A DNA stretch of 64,000 nt. Origin: CAVSRC01 sp963730325 (lineage in GTDB: Bacteria; Pseudomonadota; Alphaproteobacteria; Rhizobiales; Kaistiaceae). How positions within the stretch are numbered: the first letter of the stretch is position 1; each line of letters opens with the position of its first letter. The position numbers and the translations under genes were made by a program. Location: NCBI GenBank assembly GCA_963730325.1, contig CAVSRC010000008.1, forward strand, positions 245,727 through 309,726. The letters are read 5' to 3'. Below, in pieces: positions 25,680-34,196 of the stretch. The notes under the pieces are model-generated. The model was not told the DNA's origin. It searched no databases and saw only the letters and a program-made list of their open reading frames with translations.

Positions 25680-27578
25680 CTACTTCGCCCAACTCCCCAT
25701 GTCCATGGCGGCACCGTCGAGTGTGAAGATCACGGCATCGCGCGTGGCATAAGCGAGGTGGAATCTTGGGGAAGCAAGCAGTGCACGTTCGATGCGATCA
25801 AGCGAGCCTTTCGGCAAAATGCCCATGTCATCGACATACGCTTTCTGGCTTCGGGTGATGATGATATAGGCCGCGTTCCACTGCGGATCATCGAGCCACC
25901 GTCCCAACACATCCACGGGATCGGCTTCTATCGCGCGCTGGGATTCGGTGTTTTCGTCGGCGATGCGGACGTATGTGAAATTCTCGTAGTTCAAGAACTG
26001 CGACGGATAGTTGCTGGAGCCCTCCACGAGGAGCGAGTGCGGAGGTGCGTGCTGGTAGAGCCACTCGGCCGCCGAGACCTCGGCCGGTGTAAATCGGTAT
26101 TGTCGATCCTTGCCGTTGTTCGCCAGTATGAAGCCGATTGCCAGTCCCGCCCCGATTACGAGGATGAGTAGGCGCGTGGACCATGGGAATGCGGATCGTT
26201 CGGCAGGAAAGAAGAGCGCGGCCGCGAAGAACGCCAGGGAGGGCAGAGCGAAGAGATAAATCCTGAATGCTGCTTCGCCGCCATAGGCGGTGGCACCGAG
26301 AACCGGGACGGCCGTCAGCGTGAGAAGAATGGCTGCGCCGTCGCGGTGGCCCTCCATCAATCGCCGCACGCCGCCAAGCACCGCGATGGCAACGACTGCA
26401 GCGGTAACGCCGCGACTTGCCCGCGAAACCCATGCCTGCCCCGGGCTGACAACCGAGGTGTCGACCAGCCTGCCGATCACCTCATTTGTCGTGTGGCCGA
26501 ATTGAGCAATGACGTTCGGGAGCTCCGTCGCGACGAACGTTTCGGCGAAATACAGGAGCCAAAGGGCCTCTGCAATCATCGCGAAAAGCGCAAATCCGAA
26601 ACTAAGGCGCCCGATGATCGCGAGGCTCAAGAGGGAAGCAATCACCACGAGCGGCGTGAATTGATGGGTGACGGTGATCAAAAGGATGATCACGAGCACG
26701 GCGGCGGCGGATGCCATACGCCGTTTTGCGCTGACAGGACCGAATTCCGGGACCTTGCGCGAGGCAAACGAATAAAGACGCAACGCGGCCCGGCCGATTG
26801 CGCCACGGTCTTCGCCTGCCCAGCTTGGCGCTGCAGCCAAGGGCCCAAGGCACAGTCCGAGCATCACCAAATAGAGCAAGTATGCGGTGGCCTGCGGCGA
26901 AAAATAGTCTTGTCCGACCCAATTGCCGACAACGAAAAACAGGGCGCTGACCCAGACGACGCGGGAATCTCTCGTGAAGGATCGGAATATCGGCATAAGT
27001 GCCGCAAGAAAAAGCAAGTTGAAAACCGTCGGCGCAAACTTAGCGAAATGGGAGAGACCCACCGGCTTGAGACCGAACAGATCCGTAATCGTGGCGAACA
27101 GTACGAAGAAGCCAGGCCAGTTGTGGTTTGCGGAAAGGAATGGAGCCGTGAGGTCAGGGCTGCCGTGGCGCTGAATGTAGTCGATGATCCCAAGATGTTT
27201 CCAGGCCCACGAATAGCGCATTGGTCCGTACGTGATGGCAGGCGTCGCGTGAAGCAGCAGGATCAGAACAACAAGGTGAAGGGCAAGGAGAACCGAATCG
27301 TTCTTGCTAGCGCCGAGACTTAGTACAAATCCGATGAGGTTCAGTGCCAGCGCCAACCAAATCGTCCAGGGCAGAATTGCGATCAACCCGAAATCGCTCA
27401 GGCGGGTTGGGTCGACGAGCGGCAAGCCGACCAACCAGAGAATGAACGCCAATGCCAGGAAGGCGCCGGACAAGGTCGTCTGCAAGGCGCGGTCTCCTTG
27501 CCGAAACCATCGGTCGAATCTGGCGCTCAGGTGCTCCGAAAACCTCCTGCGGATTTCAATGAAACGTATGGCCGTCAT
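25680..27578 (-). CDS. Polytopic membrane protein of polysaccharide cluster, polymerase candidate
   Basis: This 632-residue inner-membrane protein has about 12 hydrophobic segments, from FLALAFILWLVGLPL near residue 40 to LLILVIGAGLAIGFILA near 490. A C-terminal soluble domain of about 140 residues with YQHAPPHSLLVEGSSNYPSQ follows. A long loop between the early helices (MRYSWAWKHLGIIDYIQRHG, then SPDLTAPFLSANHNWPGFFV) resembles the large periplasmic loop of GT39/GT-C-type proteins. In this cluster it could be the polymerase or a lipid-linked sugar transferase; a Wzy-like assignment is inference from context and topology. It overlaps the flippase-kinase gene by 23 bp, so both are translated from the same message. 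Confidence 0.75.
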   Translation of the reverse strand: MTAIRFIEIRRRFSEHLSARFDRWFRQGDRALQTTLSGAFLALAFILWLVGLPLVDPTRLSDFGLIAILPWTIWLALALNLIGFVLSLGASKNDSVLLALHLVVLILLLHATPAITYGPMRYSWAWKHLGIIDYIQRHGSPDLTAPFLSANHNWPGFFVLFATITDLFGLKPVGLSHFAKFAPTVFNLLFLAALMPIFRSFTRDSRVVWVSALFFVVGNWVGQDYFSPQATAYLLYLVMLGLCLGPLAAAPSWAGEDRGAIGRAALRLYSFASRKVPEFGPVSAKRRMASAAAVLVIILLITVTHQFTPLVVIASLLSLAIIGRLSFGFALFAMIAEALWLLYFAETFVATELPNVIAQFGHTTNEVIGRLVDTSVVSPGQAWVSRASRGVTAAVVAIAVLGGVRRLMEGHRDGAAILLTLTAVPVLGATAYGGEAAFRIYLFALPSLAFFAAALFFPAERSAFPWSTRLLILVIGAGLAIGFILANNGKDRQYRFTPAEVSAAEWLYQHAPPHSLLVEGSSNYPSQFLNYENFTYVRIADENTESQRAIEADPVDVLGRWLDDPQWNAAYIIITRSQKAYVDDMGILPKGSLDRIERALLASPRFHLAYATRDAVIFTLDGAAMDMGSWAK

Positions 27579-30081
27579 TGACTCCTCCCGCCGATATGAA
27601 TTCCCGCAGGACCCAATCGATATTGGCGGCGATCCAAAACCGGTTCGTGGCGTATCGGGGCGCCTTCGTTAGGTTCGCCGCCACGTGGCGAATCCAAACT
27701 AGCCCGGACATGGCCCGCAATGCGCCTTGATCCGCCATCCAATTGGGCGAATGCAGGCAGTGCTGGCCGAGCCAAGCTCGCGCGCTTGGCTCCCGCTCCC
27801 GGGAACGCAATAGATCCCGAACCACTTGGCCGATTTGCCGGTCGCTGAAGAACGACAGGGCCGTGATCGCCAAATAGCAGTTGTCGAAATCGGCCGGCGT
27901 GTCCGCTCTGGCTTGATCCCAGTCGATGATGCCGCGGACCAACACGTCTTGCTGCGCGCCGCGCATCGCGGCAACGGGCGGTGTCGAAGCGTCTTGCGGC
28001 GGTGCTGCGAAGAGAATGTTGCCCAGGCTGTAGTCTCCGTGACCCCAGCCAAGTTGGACCGCGCGGCCCTTCCAGTAGGAGCGTTGCTCCGCCTGGAAAT
28101 TGGCAAGGGCGGCGCGCCTGCGGCCGTCACTGATCAGCACCGCACTCGTCTGCTGGATGATGTTGACCGATTGGTCTATCCATTCCTCCAGCCAGTCGTC
28201 GTCGATCGGGTGCAACTTGGATGTGGACCGATGCAGGCACGACATTGCCTCCACCGAGGCAAGCAGCGCTGCCTGGCGACGTTCCGGCGGCCGCGCGAAC
28301 AGCGGTCCAGGCTCACCTTGAATCGCGCGCTCGACGACATAGACCGTGCCGGCCGTTCTCCTTACGGCCATGATCTCCGGCAGTTCGAAACCGCAGTCGT
28401 TGGCGCCAGGGATGGATCGAAGAGCTTCAATCGTGTCGCAGCCTCGCTCAAGCGCAGCAATGCCTTGGGGGCTGGTGGCCTGCTTCCACACGAAGGCCGC
28501 CGGCGAGGAATGATTGCTGGCTTCTCCTGAGGCGTGACCGTACACAATGGACAAGGTGTCGCTTTGGGATCCGATGACAGCGTGCGGCAGCAACGTCGCC
28601 AGCGCCGGCCCGGCCATCTCGGGTGGAAGCGTTTGTGACAGCAGTTCAGAATCGGGGATTACGATACCGTTCGCGCGCCTATGCATGAAGACTCCGCGAA
28701 GGCGGGCAGCCGCCGAAGCGACGTCGATCAGCCAATTTACGATCCGATCGGGTCCCTCTCTGATGCAGCGAACCGAAAAGAACACCAAGGCGAGCGCGAA
28801 CTGGGCAATAAGCCAGGCGAACGCCATGCCAAGCGCCCCCATGCCCGGCAGCAGGAACATGCCGAGACCGAGGACAAGAGCCATCGTCGCTGCCTGGGCC
28901 ACTGCCACGACGCCTGTCCGGTTCTCGGCGCGCGCCACCGCCAAGGCTATCGTGACAAATGTCCAAGGGACGGTCGACAGGGCCAGGACACGAAGCACAC
29001 CGGTGCCGTCGGCGGCGTATGTCGGACCGAAGAAGCCCATGATCGCGGGCGCAAAAGCGACCACCAATACGACGGCCGCGGCGACCGGTATCGATGCCAG
29101 GAGGAATGCCTCTGCGGCCAAGGCCGATAGACGTCCGTTGTCGGCGCTCCCCTCGGCTAGGAGTGCAACACTCATCGAGCGCCCAATCAGATACAGCGAA
29201 TAGGCTATAGTCCACGCAATGTGGAAGCTGGCATTGGCCGCAGGGCCGGCGATATCGACAACCAGGATCGGAGTTATGCCGAGCGCCGCCATCATCGCGA
29301 GCGTGCCGACATAGTCCCACCCGAAAAATCGTGCGATCAAGAGAAGCCCGAAGGCTGGGGGGGCCGATCCGTTTTGGGCTCGGCGAGGAAGAATATGGAA
29401 GAAGATCAAGGCATTGACCGCAGCGATCGCAGCGATCAATGGCAGCGTCCATGCCACAAACAGTCCGAAGCCATCCGCCACCATGCCGGCGAAGACAAAC
29501 AGCAACACAATCTTGGCGACCGCATAGCCGACGTTTTCGATGGGCACCCAGATCGATTGGCGCAATCCCGCGAGCGCGCTGTCCTGCAGCGCGAAAATGG
29601 TGGTCGCAACTACGCCTAGGAAGAACCAAGCCGCGTATGACAGCCGCTCGACGAGAAAGCCGAGAGGAGCCGCCACCTCACGGACAACCGCCAAGAACAC
29701 GCCGGACGCGATCAGCGCTGCCAGGAAGGAGATGCCGTAGACAATAGTGATGAGGCGACTGCCAGCGAGGACACTCGAGCCTGGCAAGAACCGATTGAGG
29801 ACATTGCCGAAGTTGAGCTGAGCAAAATACGCCAGGCTGCCGATCATGGAAATCAGCGCCGCCCCAATCCCGAGTTCCTCCGGAGACCAGAGGCGCGCCG
29901 CCAAGATCCAGAACACAACACCGAGAACCGATGTCAGCGCTGTGCTGGCGGCAAGCGCATAGCCGTTGAGGGCCAGCGGCGAGCTGAGCTGGCCAAAGAA
30001 CAGCGACGGCCCCTGCTTTCTCTCCATCGACTTTGTGGTCCCGCCGCTGCACCGAGATGAGTTCAATGTTCCCGTTGCCAT
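27556..30081 (-). CDS. Wzx-like polysaccharide flippase fused to APH-fold kinase domain
   Basis: This 841-residue protein has two parts. Residues 1 to about 470 form a MATE-like flippase of about 12 membrane helices (ALAASTALTSVLGVVFWILA, then ARLWSPEELGIGAALISMIG), the type that moves lipid-linked repeat units across the inner membrane. From about 480 on is a soluble domain with APH/choline-kinase motifs: a lysine in AFVWKQAT, the catalytic loop WGHGDYSLGNILF near residue 680, and the metal-binding IIDWDQA near 717. The joint frame is continuous with no break. It overlaps the GH16 gene by 19 bp and the next gene by 23 bp. The kinase might phosphorylate a glycan or lipid head group; that is inference. 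An ATG at 30027 is an alternative start. Confidence 0.85.
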   Translation of the reverse strand: MATGTLNSSRCSGGTTKSMERKQGPSLFFGQLSSPLALNGYALAASTALTSVLGVVFWILAARLWSPEELGIGAALISMIGSLAYFAQLNFGNVLNRFLPGSSVLAGSRLITIVYGISFLAALIASGVFLAVVREVAAPLGFLVERLSYAAWFFLGVVATTIFALQDSALAGLRQSIWVPIENVGYAVAKIVLLFVFAGMVADGFGLFVAWTLPLIAAIAAVNALIFFHILPRRAQNGSAPPAFGLLLIARFFGWDYVGTLAMMAALGITPILVVDIAGPAANASFHIAWTIAYSLYLIGRSMSVALLAEGSADNGRLSALAAEAFLLASIPVAAAVVLVVAFAPAIMGFFGPTYAADGTGVLRVLALSTVPWTFVTIALAVARAENRTGVVAVAQAATMALVLGLGMFLLPGMGALGMAFAWLIAQFALALVFFSVRCIREGPDRIVNWLIDVASAAARLRGVFMHRRANGIVIPDSELLSQTLPPEMAGPALATLLPHAVIGSQSDTLSIVYGHASGEASNHSSPAAFVWKQATSPQGIAALERGCDTIEALRSIPGANDCGFELPEIMAVRRTAGTVYVVERAIQGEPGPLFARPPERRQAALLASVEAMSCLHRSTSKLHPIDDDWLEEWIDQSVNIIQQTSAVLISDGRRRAALANFQAEQRSYWKGRAVQLGWGHGDYSLGNILFAAPPQDASTPPVAAMRGAQQDVLVRGIIDWDQARADTPADFDNCYLAITALSFFSDRQIGQVVRDLLRSREREPSARAWLGQHCLHSPNWMADQGALRAMSGLVWIRHVAANLTKAPRYATNRFWIAANIDWVLREFISAGGVNDGHTFH

Positions 30082-30938
30082 ATCCGCACGTAATCGATCT
30101 GAAATTCAGCTGGGAAGACGGTGTCCTTGTCGGGGTTGCCCGGCCATTCACCCCCCACGGCGAGGTTCATCAGCAGATACATCGGTTGGGCCGGAATGCG
30201 TGCCGCGTCGGCAAATTGCCATACGGGCTTTCCGTCCAGAAACCAGGTGATGGCATCCTTGCTCCATTCCAAACCGTAGACGTGCCAATCCTGGGCCAGG
30301 TTGTCGGTACGTACGTCCTGACCCGTGCTCCGGTCATCCTCGGCCCCGTCCAAGTAATGAAAGTGCATTGTCAGGACGTTCGGCTGGTCCCCGAGCACTT
30401 CCATGATGTCAATCTCAGGCAAAGATTCCTGGCTTGACGGAAGAAGCCAGAGCGCCGGCCACATGCCCTTACCTTGTGGTATTCTTGCGCGAATTTCGAC
30501 GTAGCCATATTGGAACCCGAACCGGTCAGCCCCCTCGGCGTCATACCGGCCCGAAGTAACCATTCCGGAAGTAAATTGGTACGCCTTGCCTTGATATCCT
30601 GGCACCGTCTGTTGGCGTGCCGTCAGGGACAGGTGGCCGTCCCGGAGTGAGACATTTGCCGGCAGGTACCATGAAAGTTCTTTTGAGGCGAGGTTGGTGC
30701 AACCGCCATCCACCCACCAGTAACAGGTAGTCCAGTGGCTTGTATCCAGCGTCTCTCCAGCAAATTCGTCGGAGAATACGAGGCGCCAGCTCCCTGTCGT
30801 CTCCGTGGATGGCAGGGCAGGTTGTCCTTGAGCAACAGCTGCGTTTGGTGAAGATGCACTGGAGACAAAGCAAATAGCGAAAATTAACGCCGAAGCGAAC
30901 GCGTTAAGACCTGATATGGCGCGTTTCGATTTAGCCAT
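30063..30938 (-). CDS. Secreted GH16 endo-beta-glycanase (ExoK-like)
   Basis: This 291-residue enzyme has a signal peptide (about 37 residues, ending NAAVAQ) and a GH16 jelly-roll domain. The catalytic motif EIDIMEVLG is intact (nucleophile and acid/base glutamates), as are WRLVFSDEFAGETLD, MWPALWLLPSSQ and FLDGKPVW. GH16 enzymes cleave beta-1,3/1,4-glucans; in rhizobia ExoK trims secreted succinoglycan. As the first gene of the minus-strand run, it probably shortens or releases the polymer made by this cluster. GGGAG lies before the ATG, and the stop overlaps the flippase start, so it leads a three-gene operon. Confidence 0.92.
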   Translation of the reverse strand: MAKSKRAISGLNAFASALIFAICFVSSASSPNAAVAQGQPALPSTETTGSWRLVFSDEFAGETLDTSHWTTCYWWVDGGCTNLASKELSWYLPANVSLRDGHLSLTARQQTVPGYQGKAYQFTSGMVTSGRYDAEGADRFGFQYGYVEIRARIPQGKGMWPALWLLPSSQESLPEIDIMEVLGDQPNVLTMHFHYLDGAEDDRSTGQDVRTDNLAQDWHVYGLEWSKDAITWFLDGKPVWQFADAARIPAQPMYLLMNLAVGGEWPGNPDKDTVFPAEFQIDYVRIWQREH

Positions 30939-31251
30939 AAAATACTCCCTAGGCTAGGCGGTTCCTGCCTCTTCCGTATGATTGGCACAAAGCGTGCTAC
31001 CAGACAGGCAATAGTAGTGCCGCTGCACCGGAGGTGCGATATCGAAAGCTCGACATGCTTATTGGCCTTGAGATTCTGAATTCGATTTCGCCCGATTGCG
31101 ATGCATACTTCTGGCGGCTGGTCCCGGAGGGGCCCGGCAGCCGCAGGTCGTTGTACGCCGATCAGTGTCAGTGGGATGACGAGCGGAGGACGACAGGACA
31201 ATCTCGCAGCAGCCATCCAAGTGCCACGGCGGCGCGACGTGAGGGTGCCCC
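30939..31251. other. Divergent promoter gap in polysaccharide cluster
   Basis: This 313-base gap separates the GH16 operon (minus) from the acyltransferase gene (plus). It must hold promoters for both. I see no recognised operator or RNA, only moderately AT-rich sequence and no conserved small ORF. Confidence 0.5.
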
Positions 31252-32305
31252 ATGAGGGAGACGCCATTTAGGATCACGACACCTGCGCCGCGCGAAGTGT
31301 GGCATCGGTTGCTGAAGGCTGATCCGGAAGCCGTCCCATATCAATCGCCCGCCTGGATGGACAGCATCTGCGCGCTTGGAGGCTTTGAGGACGCCAGTCG
31401 CCTGTATGAAGCATCCGACGGCCGGCAGTTTGTACTGCCCATGGCACGTCGCAAGGGCTTGCCAACGATTTTGACAGTCGCCGCATCCCAACCAAATGGT
31501 TGGGGCATGGGCGGCATCCTGACTTCGGGCGATTTCGACGTCGCCGATGCAAAAGCGGTCTTTGAGGACCTGTCTCGTCTGCCCTATTTGCGAATGGCGC
31601 TGAGGCCCAATCCGCGTCTGGGAGATGTGTGGGCAGCAGCAGCGCCCCCAGGGACAATCTCGATACCAAGATCGGCGCACGTCATCGATCTCGATGGTGG
31701 TTTCGACCGTGTTTGGTCAGAACGGTTCGCACGAAACACGAGAACGAATGTTCGGAAGGCGGAGCGAAGTGGTGTTGTTGTGGAAAGCGACACGACCGGG
31801 CGGCTGGTCCCCGTCTTCTATGACTTGCTGCAGGCATCGTTTGACCGTTGGGCGCAAAAGCAGCACGAGCCGCGTGCTCTGGCACGGTTCAGGGGAAGAC
31901 GGCGCGACCCGCTGAAGAAGTTCGAGGCAATCGTGGAATCCATGCGCGGCGCCGCCAAGATCTGGGTGGCATGGGTCGATGGGCGGCCGGCAGCCACCAT
32001 GTCTCGTTCTCCAGTTTGGCAATGTGAACGATTCGCGGGGTGCCTTCGATCCGGTCGCGGCGGGCACGACCAAGGCCAATGATCTGATCCAGAAATTGGC
32101 GATCGAGGATGCCTGTCTGTCGGGTTGTCGCTACTACCACCTTGGCGAATCTGGAGGATCGGCGTCATTGGCTCATTACAAAGAGCGCTTCGGTGCCGTA
32201 CCCTATGCCTATAACGAGTATCGTCTGGAGACATTTCCGCTTACGCGTCTCGATCAGGGCCTGCGCAAAGTCGTGAAACGGGTCATCGGATTTCGAGATG
32301 TGTAG
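31252..32305 (+). pseudogene. FemAB/CelD-like GNAT acyltransferase, frameshifted
   Basis: Two reading frames together encode about 350 residues of a GNAT-fold protein of the FemAB/CelD (BcsL) type. Such proteins transfer amino acids or acyl groups in cell-wall or polysaccharide assembly. The first frame runs to about 32000 (YQSPAWMDSICALGGFEDAS, FARNTRTNVRKAERSGV, YDLLQASFDRWAQK, and KIWVAWVDGRPAAT). The next frame carries the continuation LVLQFGNVNDSRGAFDPVAA and ANDLIQKLAIEDACLSGCRY. The total length of 1054 bases is one more than a multiple of three, so a single extra base near 32000 explains the break. It may be a sequencing error rather than a dead gene. Confidence 0.75.
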
Positions 32306-32362
32306 GCGTTGACTGCCTTCCAAAACGATCGCGGATTGGGTCAGACATCTGTGGCGCCGCCA

Positions 32363-33448
32363 ATGTGTTCCATGGTTCGCCGATATTGGATCGGGTTCAT
32401 TGTCTCTTGCATGTCCCTGGCGGCGGCCTGTGGCATGCCGGGTGCCGGAAATGCCTCGGCTGCTGTGCCGCAACTTGAACTCCAGCTGGAGCACATGCAG
32501 GATCCAGCGCTGAAGCAGGTCTTGCGGGCCGGCTTCAATGGGACGGAGTTTGCGATTGGCGGCCAGACGGGTGCCGGAGCATCCGCGGTATGGCTTGCAT
32601 TGGCGAACACGGAAGGCCGCAGGCTGACCGCATTGATGAAAGCGTATGGCTATCTCGACGCTCAGACAACCGTAAGCGAGACCAACGATTCCAGCGCGCC
32701 AGGGGAGGCGCTGCGAGTGACGCTGACGCCGATGTCGGGCCATCCATATCGCATCGGCGTCATCAAGATTTGGGGGCTGGGCGAGAGCGATTTTGCGACC
32801 ATCCGCGCAGGCCTGCGGGATGTGGCCGCAAATATCGTCGGTCAGATCCTGAATGCAAAGGTGCTGTCCCAGTTCGAGGATCAGGTGAAATGGCGCCTTC
32901 GAAACGCGTCGCGTCCCTATCCCCGGTTAACCTCTCGCGAGGTTATCGCTGATCCCGGTACACACACCGCCGAGGTCCGGATCGGAGTCGATGCGGGACC
33001 GATCGGCACTTTTGGTGCCGTAAATTATTCAGGTCTCACGCGACTCGCACCACAATCGCTGCTGCGCTATGTGCCATTCAAACCGGGGGACCCGTATCAA
33101 TCGGAAAAAGTCAACGAACTTGCCGCAAATCTGGTCGGGTCAAACGAATTTCAGACCGTGAATGTCTATCCGGCCGACGCATTGGATGCCAAAGGGCAGG
33201 TGATCGTTGAAGCCGACCTCCGTGAAAAGATGGTTGATCCTGAAATGCTCGCGCGATTGCGCTCGCTCGGTATCGCGATCCTGGTTACGGCACTTGCGGT
33301 GCTTGCCCTGAGACAAATGGCGCTCGCGGGGAATGCGAGACCTGGTTCCGCCGCCGTGATCGCCCTGGATCTGATCATTCTTATCGCGGCAATGGTTTCC
33401 GCGGGACTCGTCGTTCAGCGCCTTTTGGTATTCGCGAACGTCGGTTGA
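32363..33448 (+). CDS. TamA-like POTRA protein with transmembrane helices in place of a barrel
   Basis: This protein of about 361 residues has an N-terminal signal (possible lipobox AAAC) and then POTRA-type repeats like those of the autotransporter assembly factor TamA: RLTALMKAYGYLDAQTTVSE and PYRIGVIKIWGLG. The third unit, VNYSGLTRLAPQSLLRYVPF, KPGDPYQSEKVNELAANLVG and QTVNVYPADALDAKGQ, is followed by EADLREK. TamA then normally has a beta-barrel of about 300 residues; here two hydrophobic helices follow (about 290-310 and 332-355) and the chain ends. So it looks like a membrane-anchored periplasmic POTRA protein. It follows the acyltransferase gene by about 60 bp. A TTG at 32309 and an ATG at 32372 are other possible starts. 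Confidence 0.7.
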   Translation: MCSMVRRYWIGFIVSCMSLAAACGMPGAGNASAAVPQLELQLEHMQDPALKQVLRAGFNGTEFAIGGQTGAGASAVWLALANTEGRRLTALMKAYGYLDAQTTVSETNDSSAPGEALRVTLTPMSGHPYRIGVIKIWGLGESDFATIRAGLRDVAANIVGQILNAKVLSQFEDQVKWRLRNASRPYPRLTSREVIADPGTHTAEVRIGVDAGPIGTFGAVNYSGLTRLAPQSLLRYVPFKPGDPYQSEKVNELAANLVGSNEFQTVNVYPADALDAKGQVIVEADLREKMVDPEMLARLRSLGIAILVTALAVLALRQMALAGNARPGSAAVIALDLIILIAAMVSAGLVVQRLLVFANVG

Positions 33449-33471
33449 TTCCGGGCGCGCCCGATGCCGAC

Positions 33472-33777
33472 CTATTTCTTCCCGGGGTCGGTGGCCGCCG
33501 GCTTGTCGGCATTGATGGGCGAGGTCCCCTTCACCCCGCGCTCCGTCTCTTCAACGAAGCCCAAGACCAACTCATTGCGTTCGACCGGTCGAGCGGCACG
33601 GAGAGCCAGGCCGGTGCGCAGAAGTTCGTCCATTCGGCGCTTGGTCTCCGTCAGCCTTGCACGCGCCTGATCGACGGTTGCGCTGTCGGCGCGCTCACAG
33701 GCGGCAATGGCGTCGTGCCAATCGTCCAACAGATCGGACCATTCCGCGGCCAGATCTCTTTCGACTTGGTTTCGCAT
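33472..33777 (-). CDS. Small helical protein, unknown
   Basis: This 101-residue soluble protein is mostly charged helix (QVERDLAAEWSDLLDDWHDA, TVDQARARLTETKRRMDELL) and probably forms a coiled coil. The start at 33777 follows GGAG by eight bases; a start at 33798 is possible. Its stop lies 23 bp past the end of the convergent POTRA gene. No family was recognised; coding is supported by length, codon bias and ribosome site but not by similarity. Confidence 0.5.
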   Translation of the reverse strand: MRNQVERDLAAEWSDLLDDWHDAIAACERADSATVDQARARLTETKRRMDELLRTGLALRAARPVERNELVLGFVEETERGVKGTSPINADKPAATDPGKK

Positions 33778-34196
33778 CGTGGCCACTCCGCGAGTCAATC
33801 TCGACCAGAGCCGCTGACGGAACTCTCACTCGATGGGACGCGGTGCAAACCCACCCAGAGCCAATGTCGAACTACCAGCCTACACACGCCCGATCAATGG
33901 CGTAGCACTGTGAACCCACAATGAACTTCATCCGGAAGCGGCGAGAGCTTCGGTCGCACGGTGCGATGGAATGCGGAGATTTCGATTGGGAGCTGGCGGA
34001 TTTAGGCCATTCTTCCGATCTGCTTTTGGTCTTCGAATTCGCGGCGCCCGGTGCGAAGAAACGACCGGTTCGTCTTTCCCGGGCGCCACACGTTGCGCGT
34101 GAAAAGCGACCAGCGGCACCCTTGCAGTTGCAGCCGCGAATCTCGTGGGTGATGCCGCCACGCCCGCGCAGACAATCGGGATGGCGCGCCAACTAT
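33778..34196. other. Intergenic stretch without recognised gene
   Basis: About 420 bases between the small helical-protein gene and the second Sel1 protein. Open frames exist on both strands, but none has a convincing start, composition or similarity, so I call no gene here. Confidence 0.45.
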
